Shown here in pieces: positions 9,519 to 21,054 of a stretch of DNA of 64,000 nt. The notes beneath the pieces are model-generated. The model ran no database searches, was not told the origin of the DNA, and saw only the letters and a program-made list of their open reading frames with translations. The number at the start of each line of letters is the position of its first letter. The first letter of the stretch is position 1. The stretch is from Mycobacterium shimoidei (GTDB lineage: Bacteria; Actinomycetota; Actinomycetes; Mycobacteriales; Mycobacteriaceae): positions 1 through 64,000 of the forward strand of contig LQPU01000025.1 in the NCBI GenBank assembly GCA_002101905.1, given 5' to 3'. The position numbers and the translations under genes were made by a program.

Positions 9519-10181
9519 GCGGGCCAGCCGCTCCGAATCGGAGATCAACACGCTCTTGCCCTCCAGCCGAATCCAGCCCCGGTGCGCGAAATCGGCCAGC
9601 GCCTTGTTCACCGTTTCTCGGGACGCACCGACCAGCTGCGCGATTTCTTCCTGAGTCAGATCGTGGGTGACCCGCATCGCGCCACCCTCCTGGGTACCGA
9701 ACCGCTGGGCCAGCTGCAGCAGCTGCTTGGCGACTCGGCCGGGCACGTCGGTGAAGATCAGGTCGGCGAGGTTGTTGTTGGTACGACGCAGTCGGCGGGC
9801 CAGCACTCGCAGCAGCTGCTCGGCGATCTCCGGACGGTCGGAAATCCAGGCGCGCAGCGCGTCGCGGTCCATCGACACCGCGCGCACCTCGGTGATGGTC
9901 GTCGCGCTCGATGTGCGGGGGCCGGGGTCGAAAATCGACAGCTCGCCGAACATGTCGGACGGGCCCATGATGGTCAGCAGGTTTTCCCTGCCGTCCGGGG
10001 ACCGGCGACCGATCTTGACCTTCCCGGAAATGATGATGTAGAGCCGGTCGCCGGGCTCTCCCTCGGCGAACACGGTGTGCCCGCGGGGAAAGTCGACGGG
10101 CTGCAGTTGCTTGGTCAGCGCGGCGACGGCGCTGGGTTCAACACCCTGGAAGATTCCGGCCCTCGCCAGGATCTCGTCCAC
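9507..10181 (-). CDS. crp: cAMP receptor protein (CRP/FNR family regulator)
   Basis: 224 aa, the same length as M. tuberculosis Rv3676 (CRP). The N-terminal cyclic-nucleotide domain has [15 protein letters not shown] (44-58), FGELS (78-82) and PGPRTSSA (87-94), which form the cAMP phosphate pocket. The C-terminal helix-turn-helix is about 177-200, with SRETVNKAL as the recognition helix. It binds cAMP and regulates, among others, whiB1 and metabolic genes. It starts at GTG 10181. The 3' end lies within a duplicated 54-base unit; the protein reads to the family's usual end (RLARRAR). Confidence 0.96.
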   Translation of the reverse strand: MDEILARAGIFQGVEPSAVAALTKQLQPVDFPRGHTVFAEGEPGDRLYIIISGKVKIGRRSPDGRENLLTIMGPSDMFGELSIFDPGPRTSSATTITEVRAVSMDRDALRAWISDRPEIAEQLLRVLARRLRRTNNNLADLIFTDVPGRVAKQLLQLAQRFGTQEGGAMRVTHDLTQEEIAQLVGASRETVNKALADFAHRGWIRLEGKSVLISDSERLARRAR

Positions 10182-10276
10182 ATTGCCCTTTCAGATCATC
10201 AGTGTGATTTGCGCATCGGCCCACACTCGGTTGTGAGATGAGTCTAAAGGTAGGCCGCTAGCTCAACGTGCCAACG

Positions 10277-10594
10277 CTACACATGATTAGCGTGCTGGGG
10301 CGGCCCAAATTGCCGATTCGTCCGCGAATGCCTGTGCCGTGGCGCCGCCGGGCCCTGCCGGACTGGATCCGCCCCGGCGGCCTGCCGTGCACGGCGGCGA
10401 TGCAGGCAATCCAGGGCCTGCGGCATGCCCTCGCGGGCCAGCGTGTTCATCTCGGCGGCCTCAGCCTCCCGGAAGAATTCCGCGACGTCGCTGGCCGTGA
10501 GGGTCTCGTCCACTAAGCCCGATTCAAGTCGCTGCAGCCCGTACGTTGCCAGCATCAGCAACGCCGGGATGAACCCCACCAGCAACCAGGACAC
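10277..10594 (-). CDS. Small membrane protein (Rv3675-like)
   Basis: 105 aa. The N-terminal segment SWLLVGFIPALLMLATYGLQ (2-21) is one membrane helix, followed by a soluble region with DVAEFFREAEAAEMNTLARE, as in M. tuberculosis Rv3675, and a basic tail. Function unknown. It lies between crp (same strand) and nth (divergent). The C-terminal half is rich in arginine and looks less conserved than the first 60 residues. Confidence 0.75.
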   Translation of the reverse strand: MSWLLVGFIPALLMLATYGLQRLESGLVDETLTASDVAEFFREAEAAEMNTLAREGMPQALDCLHRRRARQAAGADPVRQGPAAPRHRHSRTNRQFGPPQHANHV

Positions 10595-10671
10595 AAGGAG
10601 CCAGTAAACACGGCAAAGGTCTCAGTGGGATCACGGAATAGCGGATATCTTCCCCAGTTACGCTGACGGGC

Positions 10672-11436
10672 GTGACAACGGGCAAGCGCGGCGGCGCCGT
10701 GGCCCGACGCTGGTCCGCTGAGACCCGCCTGGGGTTGGTGCGACGAGCTCGGCGAATGAATCGCAAACTGGCCGAAGCGTTTCCACATGCCCATTGCGAA
10801 CTGAACTTCACCACACCGCTGGAATTGACGGTGGCGACCATCTTGTCGGCACAAAGCACTGACAAGAGGGTCAACCAGACCACGCCGGCGTTGTTCGCCC
10901 GCTACCGCACCGCGCTGGATTACGCGCAAGCCGACCGCGATGAGCTGGAGAATCTCATCCGCCCCACCGGCTTCTACCGCAACAAGGCGACGGCGTTGAT
11001 CGGCCTGGGGCAAGCGCTGGTCGAGCGGTTCGACGGCCAGGTGCCGTCGACCATGGAGGAGCTGGTGAGCCTGCCGGGAGTGGGACGCAAAACAGCCAAC
11101 GTGATTCTCGGCAATGCGTTCGGTATCCCCGGGATCACCGTTGACACCCATTTCAAGCGGTTGGTCGGACGGTGGCGGTGGACGACCGAGCAGGACCCGG
11201 TCAAGATCGAGCACGCCGTCGGCGAACTGATCGAACGCGACCAGTGGACGTTGTTGAGCCATCGGGTGATCTTTCACGGCCGCCGGGTCTGTCACGCGCG
11301 CAAACCCGCGTGCGGCGTGTGCGTGCTGGCCATGGATTGCCCCTCGTTCGGGCTCGGGCCCACCGAGCCGCTGATCGCCGCCGAGCTGGTCCAGGGCCCG
11401 GAAACCGAGCACCTGCTGGCCCTGGCCGGACTGTAG
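10672..11436 (+). CDS. nth: Endonuclease III (DNA glycosylase/AP lyase)
   Basis: Base-excision repair enzyme that removes oxidised pyrimidines. The helix-hairpin-helix [10 protein letters not shown] carries catalytic Lys140; the catalytic Asp158 is in VDTHFKR. The 4Fe-4S cluster cysteines are C207, C214, C217 and C223 (C-x6-C-x2-C-x5-C). 254 aa from GTG 10672; the conserved part begins at [12 protein letters not shown], so GTG 10699 is an alternative start. First gene of an operon with the thioredoxin-like, Nudix and marP genes. Confidence 0.95.
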   Translation: MTTGKRGGAVARRWSAETRLGLVRRARRMNRKLAEAFPHAHCELNFTTPLELTVATILSAQSTDKRVNQTTPALFARYRTALDYAQADRDELENLIRPTGFYRNKATALIGLGQALVERFDGQVPSTMEELVSLPGVGRKTANVILGNAFGIPGITVDTHFKRLVGRWRWTTEQDPVKIEHAVGELIERDQWTLLSHRVIFHGRRVCHARKPACGVCVLAMDCPSFGLGPTEPLIAAELVQGPETEHLLALAGL

Positions 11437-11449
11437 ACCGAACCCGTTC

Positions 11450-12097
11450 ATGACCTCTCGGACCCGCTGGACCGTTGCGATCCTGGTCGCGGTGGGAATC
11501 CTGGTCGCGGCGTTGCTCGTCGAGCTGCGCGACATGTCCGGCTCCTCGACCGCGCCGACCGCTCCGGTGATCGGCGGCCCGGGCCGCGAACACCGCGACG
11601 CCGACACCCCGGCCGCGCTGGCCGGGCCGCGGCAGCGCGCCGCCTTGCCGCCGTGTCCGGGCGCCGGTGACGACCCGGGCCCGGTAGCCCTGCGCGGTGT
11701 CACCGCGGAGTGCGCAGCCGACGGTTCGGTGGTCGACGTGGCTCGCGCGCTGGCCGGGCGCAGGGTGGTACTCAACCTGTGGGCGTATTGGTGCGAACCA
11801 TGCAAGGCCGAGTTGCCGGCGATGGCCGAATATCAGCGACGCGCCGGGTCGCGGGTGACGGTGGTGACCGTGCACCAGGACGAGAATGAGACCGCCGCTT
11901 TGCTGCTGCTGGCCGAATTGGGTGTGCGCCTGCCCACCCTGCAGGACGGCCGGCGGGGGATTGCCGCTGCATTGCGGGTACCAAATGTGATGCCCGCGAC
12001 GGTCGTACTGGCGCCGGACGGTAGCGTTGCGCAGACCCTGCCGCGGGCCTTCGACAGCGCTGAGCAAATCGCGGCCGCGGTCGATGCAGCCAGTTAG
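11450..12097 (+). CDS. Membrane-anchored thioredoxin-like protein (Rv3673c-like)
   Basis: 215 aa. One N-terminal membrane anchor (about 7-25) is followed by a low-complexity linker and a thioredoxin/TlpA-type domain with active site WCEPC (114-118) in LNLWAYWCEPCKAELPAM. Extra cysteines at 69 and 88 precede the domain. It is expected to act outside the membrane as a thiol oxidoreductase. It is 13 bases downstream of nth and 15 upstream of the Nudix gene. Redox substrate not known. Confidence 0.9.
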   Translation: MTSRTRWTVAILVAVGILVAALLVELRDMSGSSTAPTAPVIGGPGREHRDADTPAALAGPRQRAALPPCPGAGDDPGPVALRGVTAECAADGSVVDVARALAGRRVVLNLWAYWCEPCKAELPAMAEYQRRAGSRVTVVTVHQDENETAALLLLAELGVRLPTLQDGRRGIAAALRVPNVMPATVVLAPDGSVAQTLPRAFDSAEQIAAAVDAAS

Positions 12098-12112
12098 AAA
12101 GGAGAGGCGCCG

Positions 12113-12874
12113 GTGACCGCTGCGGTTCCACTGACGCCTGAACTCAGCCCGTCGTGGCTGCGCCCGCTCGTCGACAACGTCAGCGAGGTGCCGGAGGCCT
12201 TCCGGCGTCGGCTGCCGGCCGATGTGTTGGCCATGGTGACCGCGGCGAAGGAGGGTGCAGCGCTGCGCGGCGACGGACGCGATGCCGCGGTGCTGGTGCT
12301 GTTCTCCGGTCCGCAGTGCGCGTCGACCGACGGTGCCCCTCCCGACGACGCCGACCTGCTGCTGACGGTGCGCGCCGCCACGCTGCGCCATCACGCCGGG
12401 CAGGCGGCCTTTCCCGGCGGTGCCTCCGATCCCGGCGACGACGGACCGGTGGCCACCGCCTTGCGGGAAGCCCACGAAGAGACCGGCATCGACGTCACCC
12501 GGCTGCATCCGCTGGCCACCCTGGAGCGAACGTTCATCGCGCCGTCAGGTTTTCATGTGGTTCCCGTGCTCGCATACTCGCCGGATCCGGGGCCGGTGGC
12601 TGTCGTCGACGAGGCGGAAACGGCAATCGTCGCGCGGGTTCCGGTGCGGGCCTTCATCAACCCGGCCAATCGGCTGATGGTGTACCGTCGCGCGTTGCAC
12701 CGTCGCTTCGCCGGGCCGGCGTTTCTCTTGAACCAAATGCTGGTGTGGGGTTTCACCGGCCAGGTAATTTCAGCGATGCTGGATGTCGCCGGCTGGGCGC
12801 AGCCGTGGGACAGCAACGATATCCGCGAGCTCGACGAAGCTATGGCTCTGCTCGACCATGAGGGTGGTAGGTGA
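12113..12874 (+). CDS. Nudix hydrolase, CoA pyrophosphatase-like (Rv3672c-like)
   Basis: 253 aa from GTG 12113, preceded by GAAAGGAGAGG. Contains LRHHAGQAAFPGG and the Nudix box core ALREAHEETGID, the arrangement of the NudL/CoA diphosphatase (UPF0035) subfamily, which cleaves CoA and its derivatives. Downstream residues resemble other members (VYRRALHRRFAGPAFLL near the end). Its stop overlaps the marP start (ATGA), so both are probably cotranslated. Substrate is inferred from family only. Confidence 0.9.
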   Translation: MTAAVPLTPELSPSWLRPLVDNVSEVPEAFRRRLPADVLAMVTAAKEGAALRGDGRDAAVLVLFSGPQCASTDGAPPDDADLLLTVRAATLRHHAGQAAFPGGASDPGDDGPVATALREAHEETGIDVTRLHPLATLERTFIAPSGFHVVPVLAYSPDPGPVAVVDEAETAIVARVPVRAFINPANRLMVYRRALHRRFAGPAFLLNQMLVWGFTGQVISAMLDVAGWAQPWDSNDIRELDEAMALLDHEGGR

Positions 12875-14064
12875 TGACCTCGTCACAGTGGCTGGACATC
12901 GCGGTGCTCGCGATAGCCTTCATCGCGGCTGTTTCCGGTTGGCGCTCAGGGGCATTGGGCTCGCTACTGTCGTTCATCGGAGTGCTGCTGGGCGCGGTCG
13001 CCGGGGTACTGCTGGCCCCGCACCTCGTCGAGCACATCAGCGCTCCCCGCGCCAAATTGTTCGCGGCGCTGTTCTTGATCCTTGGGCTGGTCGTCGTCGG
13101 TGAGGTCGCCGGTGTGGTGCTCGGCCGGGCGGTGCGCGGCGCGATCCACAGCGGCGGCATCCGGTTTCTCGACTCGGTCATCGGGGTTGCCGTTCAGCTG
13201 GTGGTGGTGATGGTTGCGGCCTGGATGCTGGCGACTCCGCTCACCACCTCGTCTAATGAGCCCAGTCTGGCTGCGGCAGTGCGTGGTTCGCGGGTGCTCG
13301 CCCAGGTCAACGAGGTGGCACCGCCCTGGTTGAAGACGGTGCCCAGGCGGCTGTCGGCGTTGCTGGACACTTCAGGTCTGCCGCAGGTGCTTGAACCGTT
13401 CAGCCGCACTCCGGTTGCGGCGGTCGCGACACCCGACGCCGACCTGGTGAGCAACCCGGTGGTGGCCGCCACCGAGCCCAGTGTGGTCAAAATCCGCTCG
13501 GTCGCTCCTGGCTGTCAGAAAGTGTTGGAGGGCAGTGGATTTGTGCTCTCGCACGACCGTGTGATGACCAACGCCCACGTGGTGGCCGGCGCGAACAACG
13601 TCACCGTCGAGGCGAGCGGAAATCCCTACGACGCCACCGTGGTCTCCTATGACCCGAACGCGGATGTCGCTATCTTGGCAGTGCCCAATCTTGCGTCGTC
13701 GCCGTTGGCCTTCGCCGAGCACCCCGTCAAAGGTGGTGATGACGCTCTGGTTCTGGGCTATCCGGGGGGCGGAGGCTTCGTCGCAACGCCGGCCAGGATA
13801 CGTGACGTCATCAAGTTGTCCGGTCCGGATATCTACCGTAACTCCACGGTGGAGCGCGAGGTGTACACGGTCAGGGCAATTGTGGAACAAGGAAATTCGG
13901 GCGGCCCGATGATCGACCTGAACGGCAAGGTGCTCGGCATGGTGTTCGGCGCGGCGGTCGACGACAATGACACGGGTTTCGTGCTGACCGCCAAAGAGGT
14001 GGCCGGTCAACTATCTGCGATCGGCGACACGGCGCCGGTCCCCACCGGTGAGTGCGTTAGCTGA
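12874..14064 (+). CDS. marP: Membrane serine protease MarP (acid resistance)
   Basis: 396 aa from ATG 12874. Four membrane segments in the first about 125 residues (CvpA-like) are followed by a periplasmic chymotrypsin-like domain. Triad: H235 (TNAHVVAG), D264 (NADVAIL), S342 (QGNSGGPM). Cys214 and the C-terminal Cys match the redox-sensitive disulfide of M. tuberculosis MarP. That protein is required for pH homeostasis in acid and activates the peptidoglycan hydrolase RipA. GTG 12871 is a possible start one codon earlier. The 3' end overlaps convergent ephE by 8 bases. Confidence 0.96.
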   Translation: MTSSQWLDIAVLAIAFIAAVSGWRSGALGSLLSFIGVLLGAVAGVLLAPHLVEHISAPRAKLFAALFLILGLVVVGEVAGVVLGRAVRGAIHSGGIRFLDSVIGVAVQLVVVMVAAWMLATPLTTSSNEPSLAAAVRGSRVLAQVNEVAPPWLKTVPRRLSALLDTSGLPQVLEPFSRTPVAAVATPDADLVSNPVVAATEPSVVKIRSVAPGCQKVLEGSGFVLSHDRVMTNAHVVAGANNVTVEASGNPYDATVVSYDPNADVAILAVPNLASSPLAFAEHPVKGGDDALVLGYPGGGGFVATPARIRDVIKLSGPDIYRNSTVEREVYTVRAIVEQGNSGGPMIDLNGKVLGMVFGAAVDDNDTGFVLTAKEVAGQLSAIGDTAPVPTGECVS

Positions 14065-15022
14065 CCCCCAGTCCGTACACCTTGTCCAAGAACCGCGTGA
14101 GGTGTCCGTTGACTTCGTCGGGCGCTTCTTCGTGGCTGAAATGCCCTGCACCCGAGAGCGTTACATAACGTCCATGCGGCGCGTGACGTCGGGTGCGTTC
14201 GACGGGGTCGGCCAGCACGTAGGGATCGGCATCTCCGCGGATGTGCAGCAACGGCACATTGATGTTGGCGTTCATCGCCCGCATGAACCGCCGACCCTCG
14301 TCGCGCAGCTGGCTGCGCACCGCCCAGCGCTGATATTCCAACGCACAGTGCGCTGCCGACGGAATCTGGATCGCTTGGCGCAGATGGCCGATGGTCTCCG
14401 AAAAGTCTTCGGATGCAAGCCATTTCGCACTGGCACGGCTGCGTAGTAGATGCTCGATCTCGGCGCCGTTATGCCGGGTCAAAACGTGTTCCGGCCACAT
14501 CGGCACCTGGTAGCGCAACAACGACGGTAGCAGCGCACGGGCTTGATCTCTGGTGGTCAACGCCGAGGCGCGTAACGCAGCAGGATGCGGCGAGCTGATC
14601 ACCGCGATGGCGCGGACCAGCCGGGAGTGCAGCACCGAAGTGGCCCAGCAGACCAGCCCGCCGTCGGCATGGCCGATCAGCGTTGCCGAGGAGTGCCCGA
14701 GCGCGCGGATCAGCCCGGCGGTGTCACCGGCCAGCGTCCAGCCGTCGTACCCGCGGGGCGGTTTGTCGCTGCCGCCGTAACCGCGCAAATCGACCGCGAC
14801 CGCCCGCACCCCGGTCAGCCCGCGCAGCTGGTGCCGCCAGGACCACCAGAACGAGCCGAAGCCGTGCAGCATGACCACCAGCGGCCGCTCCATCGGCGGC
14901 CTGGCCGACTCCCCGGCAGGTGGTGTCGACTCGACGACCTGAAACCGGATGCCGTTGGCATGCACGTCCAGATGACGCCATGGCCCGTCGATACGGGTCA
15001 CCGACGGATCTGGAGCGGCCAT
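14057..15022 (-). CDS. ephE: Alpha/beta hydrolase, probable epoxide hydrolase EphE
   Basis: 321 aa alpha/beta hydrolase. Oxyanion motif HGFGSFWWSW near residue 53; nucleophile Asp120 in GHADGG; catalytic His in SGAGHFSHEE near the end; a cap region with arginine/tryptophan-rich helices between. An Asp nucleophile fits epoxide hydrolases (or dehalogenases), and order and length match Rv3670 (ephE). The natural epoxide is unknown. It is followed directly upstream by the holin-like gene, whose stop is at 15023, one base from this start codon. Confidence 0.9.
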   Translation of the reverse strand: MAAPDPSVTRIDGPWRHLDVHANGIRFQVVESTPPAGESARPPMERPLVVMLHGFGSFWWSWRHQLRGLTGVRAVAVDLRGYGGSDKPPRGYDGWTLAGDTAGLIRALGHSSATLIGHADGGLVCWATSVLHSRLVRAIAVISSPHPAALRASALTTRDQARALLPSLLRYQVPMWPEHVLTRHNGAEIEHLLRSRASAKWLASEDFSETIGHLRQAIQIPSAAHCALEYQRWAVRSQLRDEGRRFMRAMNANINVPLLHIRGDADPYVLADPVERTRRHAPHGRYVTLSGAGHFSHEEAPDEVNGHLTRFLDKVYGLGVS

Positions 15023-15547
15023 CTACCAACCCGAGGGATCCGCGGGCGTCCCGCCCTGCGGCGCACTGACCGCCGCCGACCCGGACTTGTCCTGCCCCGG
15101 GGTGAACGCGGTGCGGGTCTCCTTGACCGATTCGATGGTCTCCCGGGGACCGCGGATGCGGCGGACTTTGAGATAACCGAACAACGCCAGCACCGCGGTG
15201 AACACGACCATGATCCCGAACACGATCAGGTAGGCCACCCAGCGCCACAACCAGAGATCGAGCAGCTCGGCAACGAAAAAGAAGAAAAAGAAGGTCGAGT
15301 AGAACAGCACCACCAGTGCCGCGATGAAAAAGACGCTACCGGTGAGGCCTTTCTTGACGTCGCGGGTGATTTCCGCGCGGGCCAGCTCCACCTCCGCGCG
15401 CACCAGCGTCGACATTTGCGCGGTGGCGTCTTTGACCAGATCTCCGATCGAGGGTTCGGCCGGCAACGCATGCGGATCCGTCAGCGGAATTGTGGTCACC
15501 GTACCGGGCACGCCATTGCCGGAGCTCTTGCGATCTGGCCTACTCAC
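15023..15547 (-). CDS. Phage holin-like (Holin-X) membrane protein (Rv3669-like)
   Basis: 174 aa. A soluble N-terminus with SIGDLVKDATAQMSTLVRAEVELA is followed by two membrane helices: one containing a run of six phenylalanines (about 73-92) and one at about 104-125 (VAYLIVFGIMVVFTAVLALF). This is the actinobacterial putative holin-X family layout. Despite the name, members are chromosomal and a holin role is unproven. It is cotranscribed with ephE (adjacent, no gap). Confidence 0.85.
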   Translation of the reverse strand: MSRPDRKSSGNGVPGTVTTIPLTDPHALPAEPSIGDLVKDATAQMSTLVRAEVELARAEITRDVKKGLTGSVFFIAALVVLFYSTFFFFFFVAELLDLWLWRWVAYLIVFGIMVVFTAVLALFGYLKVRRIRGPRETIESVKETRTAFTPGQDKSGSAAVSAPQGGTPADPSGW

Positions 15548-15711
15548 AGACGATCCTCCCGGTTAAATGGGCCCGGCCCGCCTCGAAGCCGGCCGGTTCG
15601 CTGTCGACGCGGTTCATGTTGCCATGGCCGTCGTTGCCAGACGAGGCCAACCGGACTGACATCACGCTAGACTGGCGCATCCATCTCGGATTCGTCGACG
15701 GGAGCACGACT

Positions 15712-16437
15712 TTGCAGACTACGCACCGCCGGTTCCGCGTCGTGTCTGCATTGGCCGCGGCGATCGGACTGCTGGGCGTACCCGCCGTGGCGTCGACGAG
15801 CGCGATTGCTGACGACCGCGTCCCGATCGGTGGCGGTGCGGGCATCGTCATCGACGGGGACACCATGTGCACGCTGACGAGCATCGGTAACGACGACACC
15901 GGCGCCTTGATCGGCTTCACCTCCGCCCATTGCGGCGGCCCCGGCGCTGAGGTGGCCGCCGAGGCCGCGCAGAACCGCGGTCCGCTGGGCACCATGGTGG
16001 CCGGCAACGACAGCCTCGACTACGCCGTCATCCGGTTCGACCCGGCCAAGGTCGCGCCGGTGCCCGACTACGGCGGTTTCGTGATCGACGGTATCGGCCC
16101 GGATCCGTCGTCCGGCCAGATCGCCTGTAAGCAGGGTCGCACCACCGGCAACTCCTGCGGCGTGACCTGGGGGCCGGGCCAGGAGCCGGGCACCATCGTC
16201 ATGCAGGTCTGTGGCCAGCAGGGCGACTCCGGGGCGCCGGTCACCGTCAACAATCGCCTGGTCGGCATGATTCACGGCGCCTTCAGCGAGAGCCTGCCGG
16301 CCTGCGTCACCAAGTACATCCCACTGCACACCCCGGCGACGGTTGTGTCGATCAACGCGGTGCTTGCCGACCTCGCCGCCAAGAACCGCCCTGGGGCCGG
16401 GTTCGTTCCGGTCGGGGGCGAGCCGCCGGCTACCTGA
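15712..16437 (+). CDS. Secreted S1-family serine protease (Rv3668c-like)
   Basis: 241 aa from TTG 15712. N-terminal signal peptide with basic HRRFR, a hydrophobic core and likely cleavage after ASTSAIA (about 33). Chymotrypsin fold with triad H73 (TSAHC), D103 (SLDYAV) and S173 (GDSGAPV), and several cysteines (53, 74, 139, 149, 167) able to form disulfides. The start was chosen because LQTTHRRF matches the family N-terminus; upstream residues in frame do not. It is exported and its target is unknown. Confidence 0.92.
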   Translation: MQTTHRRFRVVSALAAAIGLLGVPAVASTSAIADDRVPIGGGAGIVIDGDTMCTLTSIGNDDTGALIGFTSAHCGGPGAEVAAEAAQNRGPLGTMVAGNDSLDYAVIRFDPAKVAPVPDYGGFVIDGIGPDPSSGQIACKQGRTTGNSCGVTWGPGQEPGTIVMQVCGQQGDSGAPVTVNNRLVGMIHGAFSESLPACVTKYIPLHTPATVVSINAVLADLAAKNRPGAGFVPVGGEPPAT

Positions 16438-16446
16438 CGGAGCCGG

Positions 16447-18390
<1,944 letters not shown>

Positions 18391-18400
18391 GGTGACGAGC

Positions 18401-18512
18401 CTAGTCGGGCGACGATGCAGGTCGGGACGACCTGAGGAGGAGTCCGACAATTGGATCTAGTCGGGCGACGATGCAGGTCGGGACGACCTGAGGAGGAGTC
18501 CGACAATTAGAT
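18401..18512. repeat. 56-bp tandem duplication between acs and dppA
   Basis: Two 56-base units, 18401-18456 and 18457-18512, differing at one base (TTGGAT/TTAGAT). Each begins CTAGTCGGGCGACGATGC and contains the purine run GAGGAGGAG. A partial CTAG follows the second copy. The unit fills most of the divergent acs/dppA promoter region. Confidence 0.9.
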
Positions 18513-18530
18513 CTAGCTAGGGTCGCTGGC

Positions 18531-20126
18531 ATGGTGCGTGCGGTGGCGGCAGCGGTTGTCGCCGTTGCCGCGCTGGCCCTGACCGCCTGCGGAGGCGGCG
18601 GCACGCGCACCGACGTCGTTATCGTCAACGCCGGCGAGCCGCAGAATCCGTTGATCCCGACCAACACCAACGACACCAACGGCGGGCGTGTCATCGACCG
18701 GCTGTTCGCCGGCCTGATGTCCTACGACGCCAACGGCACACCGTCGCCGGAGGTCGCCCAGTCGATCGAGACGACCGACAACATCAACTACCGGATCACG
18801 CTCAAACCGGGATGGACGTTCACCGACGGATCGCCGGTCACGGCGCACTCGTTCGTCGACGCCTGGAACTACGGCGCGTTGTCGTCCAACGCCCAACTTC
18901 AGCAGAGCCTGTTCAGCCCGATCGCCGGTTTCGACGACGTCGCCGCCGCCGAACCTACTGCCCACACGATGTCGGGTCTGCGCGTGATCGACGACCACCA
19001 CTTCACCGTGCGCCTCAAGGCGCCGACCATCGACTTCAAACTGCGGCTCGGGTTTTCGGCGTTCTACCCGTTGCCGAAAGTAGCGTTCGCCGACATGGCG
19101 GCCTTCGGCCAACACCCGATCGGCAACGGCCCCTACCAGCTCGCCGGCGAGCACCCCTGGCTGCACAACGTCAAAATCGAGCTGACGCCCAATCCCCGCT
19201 ACCACGGCAACCGGATGCCGCAGAACAAAGGCTTGCGCTTCGTCCTCTACGCCAACCTCGACACCGCCTACGCCGACCTGTTGTCGTCGAATCTCGATGT
19301 GCTGGACAGCATCCCGCCCAGTGTGCTGCCGGTCTACCGCAAAGACCTCGGCGACCGGGCGATCACTGCACCGGCAGCCAGCAACCAAACCCTCGATACT
19401 CCGCTGCGGCTGCCGCATTTCGGCGGCGAAGAGGGACGGTTGCGCCAGCTGGCGCTGTCGGCCGCGATCAACCGGCCGCAGATCTGCCGGCAGATCTTCT
19501 CCGGCGCCCGCACGCCCGCCCGCGAATTCACCGCCAGCTCGCTGCCCGGCTACGACGCCGACATCGACGGCAACGAGGCGCTCGATTTCGACCCGGACCG
19601 GGCCAGGCAGCTGTGGTCGCAGGCCGACGCGATCTCAAAGTGGAACGGCCAGTACGCAATCAGCTACAACGCCGACGGCGGCCACCAGGAATGGGTGGAC
19701 GCGGTGGCCAACAGCATCAAGAACGTCCTGGGCATCGACGCCGTCGGCGCGCCGCAACCCACCTTCGCCGGATTCCGCACCCAAATCACCAGCCGCAGCA
19801 TCGCGACCGCCTTCCGGGCCGGCTGGCAGGGCGACTACCCATCGCTGCTCAGTTTCCTGCAACCGCTGTTCGTCACCGGGGCCGGAGCCAACGACGTCGG
19901 TTATTCCAACCCCCGTTTCGACGCCGCGCTGTCCGATGCCGCGGCGGCACCCAGCGTGGCGGAATCTCACGCGCTGGCCAACCAGGCACAGCGAATCCTG
20001 TTGCGCGACATGCCCGTCATACCGCTGTGGTACACCGTCAGCGTGGCCGGCCGGTCGCCGGCCGTCAGCAACGTCACGCTGACCTGGAACGGCCTGCCCG
20101 ACTACGAACACATCATCAAGGCCTGA
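18531..20126 (+). CDS. dppA: Periplasmic peptide-binding lipoprotein DppA
   Basis: Substrate-binding protein (SBP family 5), 531 aa. Signal sequence with lipobox LTAC (Cys20). Typical cluster features: GGRVIDRLFAGLMSYDANG near the N-terminus, LKPGWTFTDGSPVTAHSF, and VIPLWYT near the C-terminus. First gene of the dppABCD importer; in M. tuberculosis this system takes up dipeptides and has been linked to heme acquisition. dppB begins one base after its stop. The region between acs and this gene is mostly tandem repeats. Confidence 0.94.
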   Translation: MVRAVAAAVVAVAALALTACGGGGTRTDVVIVNAGEPQNPLIPTNTNDTNGGRVIDRLFAGLMSYDANGTPSPEVAQSIETTDNINYRITLKPGWTFTDGSPVTAHSFVDAWNYGALSSNAQLQQSLFSPIAGFDDVAAAEPTAHTMSGLRVIDDHHFTVRLKAPTIDFKLRLGFSAFYPLPKVAFADMAAFGQHPIGNGPYQLAGEHPWLHNVKIELTPNPRYHGNRMPQNKGLRFVLYANLDTAYADLLSSNLDVLDSIPPSVLPVYRKDLGDRAITAPAASNQTLDTPLRLPHFGGEEGRLRQLALSAAINRPQICRQIFSGARTPAREFTASSLPGYDADIDGNEALDFDPDRARQLWSQADAISKWNGQYAISYNADGGHQEWVDAVANSIKNVLGIDAVGAPQPTFAGFRTQITSRSIATAFRAGWQGDYPSLLSFLQPLFVTGAGANDVGYSNPRFDAALSDAAAAPSVAESHALANQAQRILLRDMPVIPLWYTVSVAGRSPAVSNVTLTWNGLPDYEHIIKA

Positions 20127-20127
20127 T

Positions 20128-21054
20128 ATGACGTGGTATATCGCGCGGCGGCTGGCGGTCATGATCCCGGTCTTTTTCGGGGCCACGCTGCTGATCTACG
20201 GCATGGTGTTTTTGCTGCCCGGCGACCCGGTGGCCGCGCTGGGGGGAGACCGCCCGCTTTCTCCCGCGGTGGCCGCGGCGCTGCGCGCCCAATATCACCT
20301 CGATGACCCGTTCTGGCTGCAGTACGTGCACTACTTGGGCGGCATCCTGCGCGGCGACCTGGGCCGCTCCTACTCTGGTCTGCCGGTGACTACCGTTCTG
20401 GCCCAAGCGTTTCCGGTAACGATCAGACTGGCGCTGATTGCGGTCGCGGTCGAGGCGGTGCTGGGCATCGGGTTCGGGGTGATCGCAGGGCTTCGGCGCG
20501 GTGGCGTTTTCGACGCCGGGGTGCTGATCGCCAGTCTGATCATCATCGCAATCCCGATCTTCGTGCTGGGTTTCCTGGCACAGTTCGTCTTCGGAGTGCG
20601 GCTGGGCATCGCCGCGGTCACGGTGGGCGATGACGCGTCATTGTCGAGGCTGCTGCTGCCCGGGATCGTGCTGGGCTCGGTGTCATTCGCCTACGTGGTG
20701 CGGTTGACCCGGTCGGCGGTGGCCGCCAACGCGCACGCCGACTATGTGCGCACCGCGACCGCCAAGGGGCTGTCCCGACCGCGGGTAGTGACGGTCCACA
20801 TCCTGCGCAATTCGCTGATCCCTGTGGTGACCTTCCTCGGCGCGGACCTCGGTGCGCTGATGGGCGGGGCGATCGTCACCGAGGGGATATTCAACATTCA
20901 CGGCGTCGGCGGCGTGCTCTACCAGGCCGTCACCCGCCAAGAGGCGCCGACCGTGGTGTCGATCGTGACGGTGCTGGTCGTGATCTACTTGGCTGCCAAC
21001 CTGATCGTCGATTTGCTCTACGCCGCACTGGATCCCAGGATCCGCTATGGCTGA
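20128..21054 (+). CDS. dppB: ABC transporter permease DppB
   Basis: 308 aa, six predicted membrane helices. Begins MTWYIARRLAVMIPVFFGAT, the usual N-terminus of Dpp/Opp type B permeases, followed by FLLPGDPVAAL. The cytoplasmic coupling (EAA) loop is YVRTATAKGLSRPRVVTVHI with the expected glycine. Ends LDPRIRYG as in homologues. Overlaps dppC by 8 bases, so cotranslated. Confidence 0.95.
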   Translation: MTWYIARRLAVMIPVFFGATLLIYGMVFLLPGDPVAALGGDRPLSPAVAAALRAQYHLDDPFWLQYVHYLGGILRGDLGRSYSGLPVTTVLAQAFPVTIRLALIAVAVEAVLGIGFGVIAGLRRGGVFDAGVLIASLIIIAIPIFVLGFLAQFVFGVRLGIAAVTVGDDASLSRLLLPGIVLGSVSFAYVVRLTRSAVAANAHADYVRTATAKGLSRPRVVTVHILRNSLIPVVTFLGADLGALMGGAIVTEGIFNIHGVGGVLYQAVTRQEAPTVVSIVTVLVVIYLAANLIVDLLYAALDPRIRYG

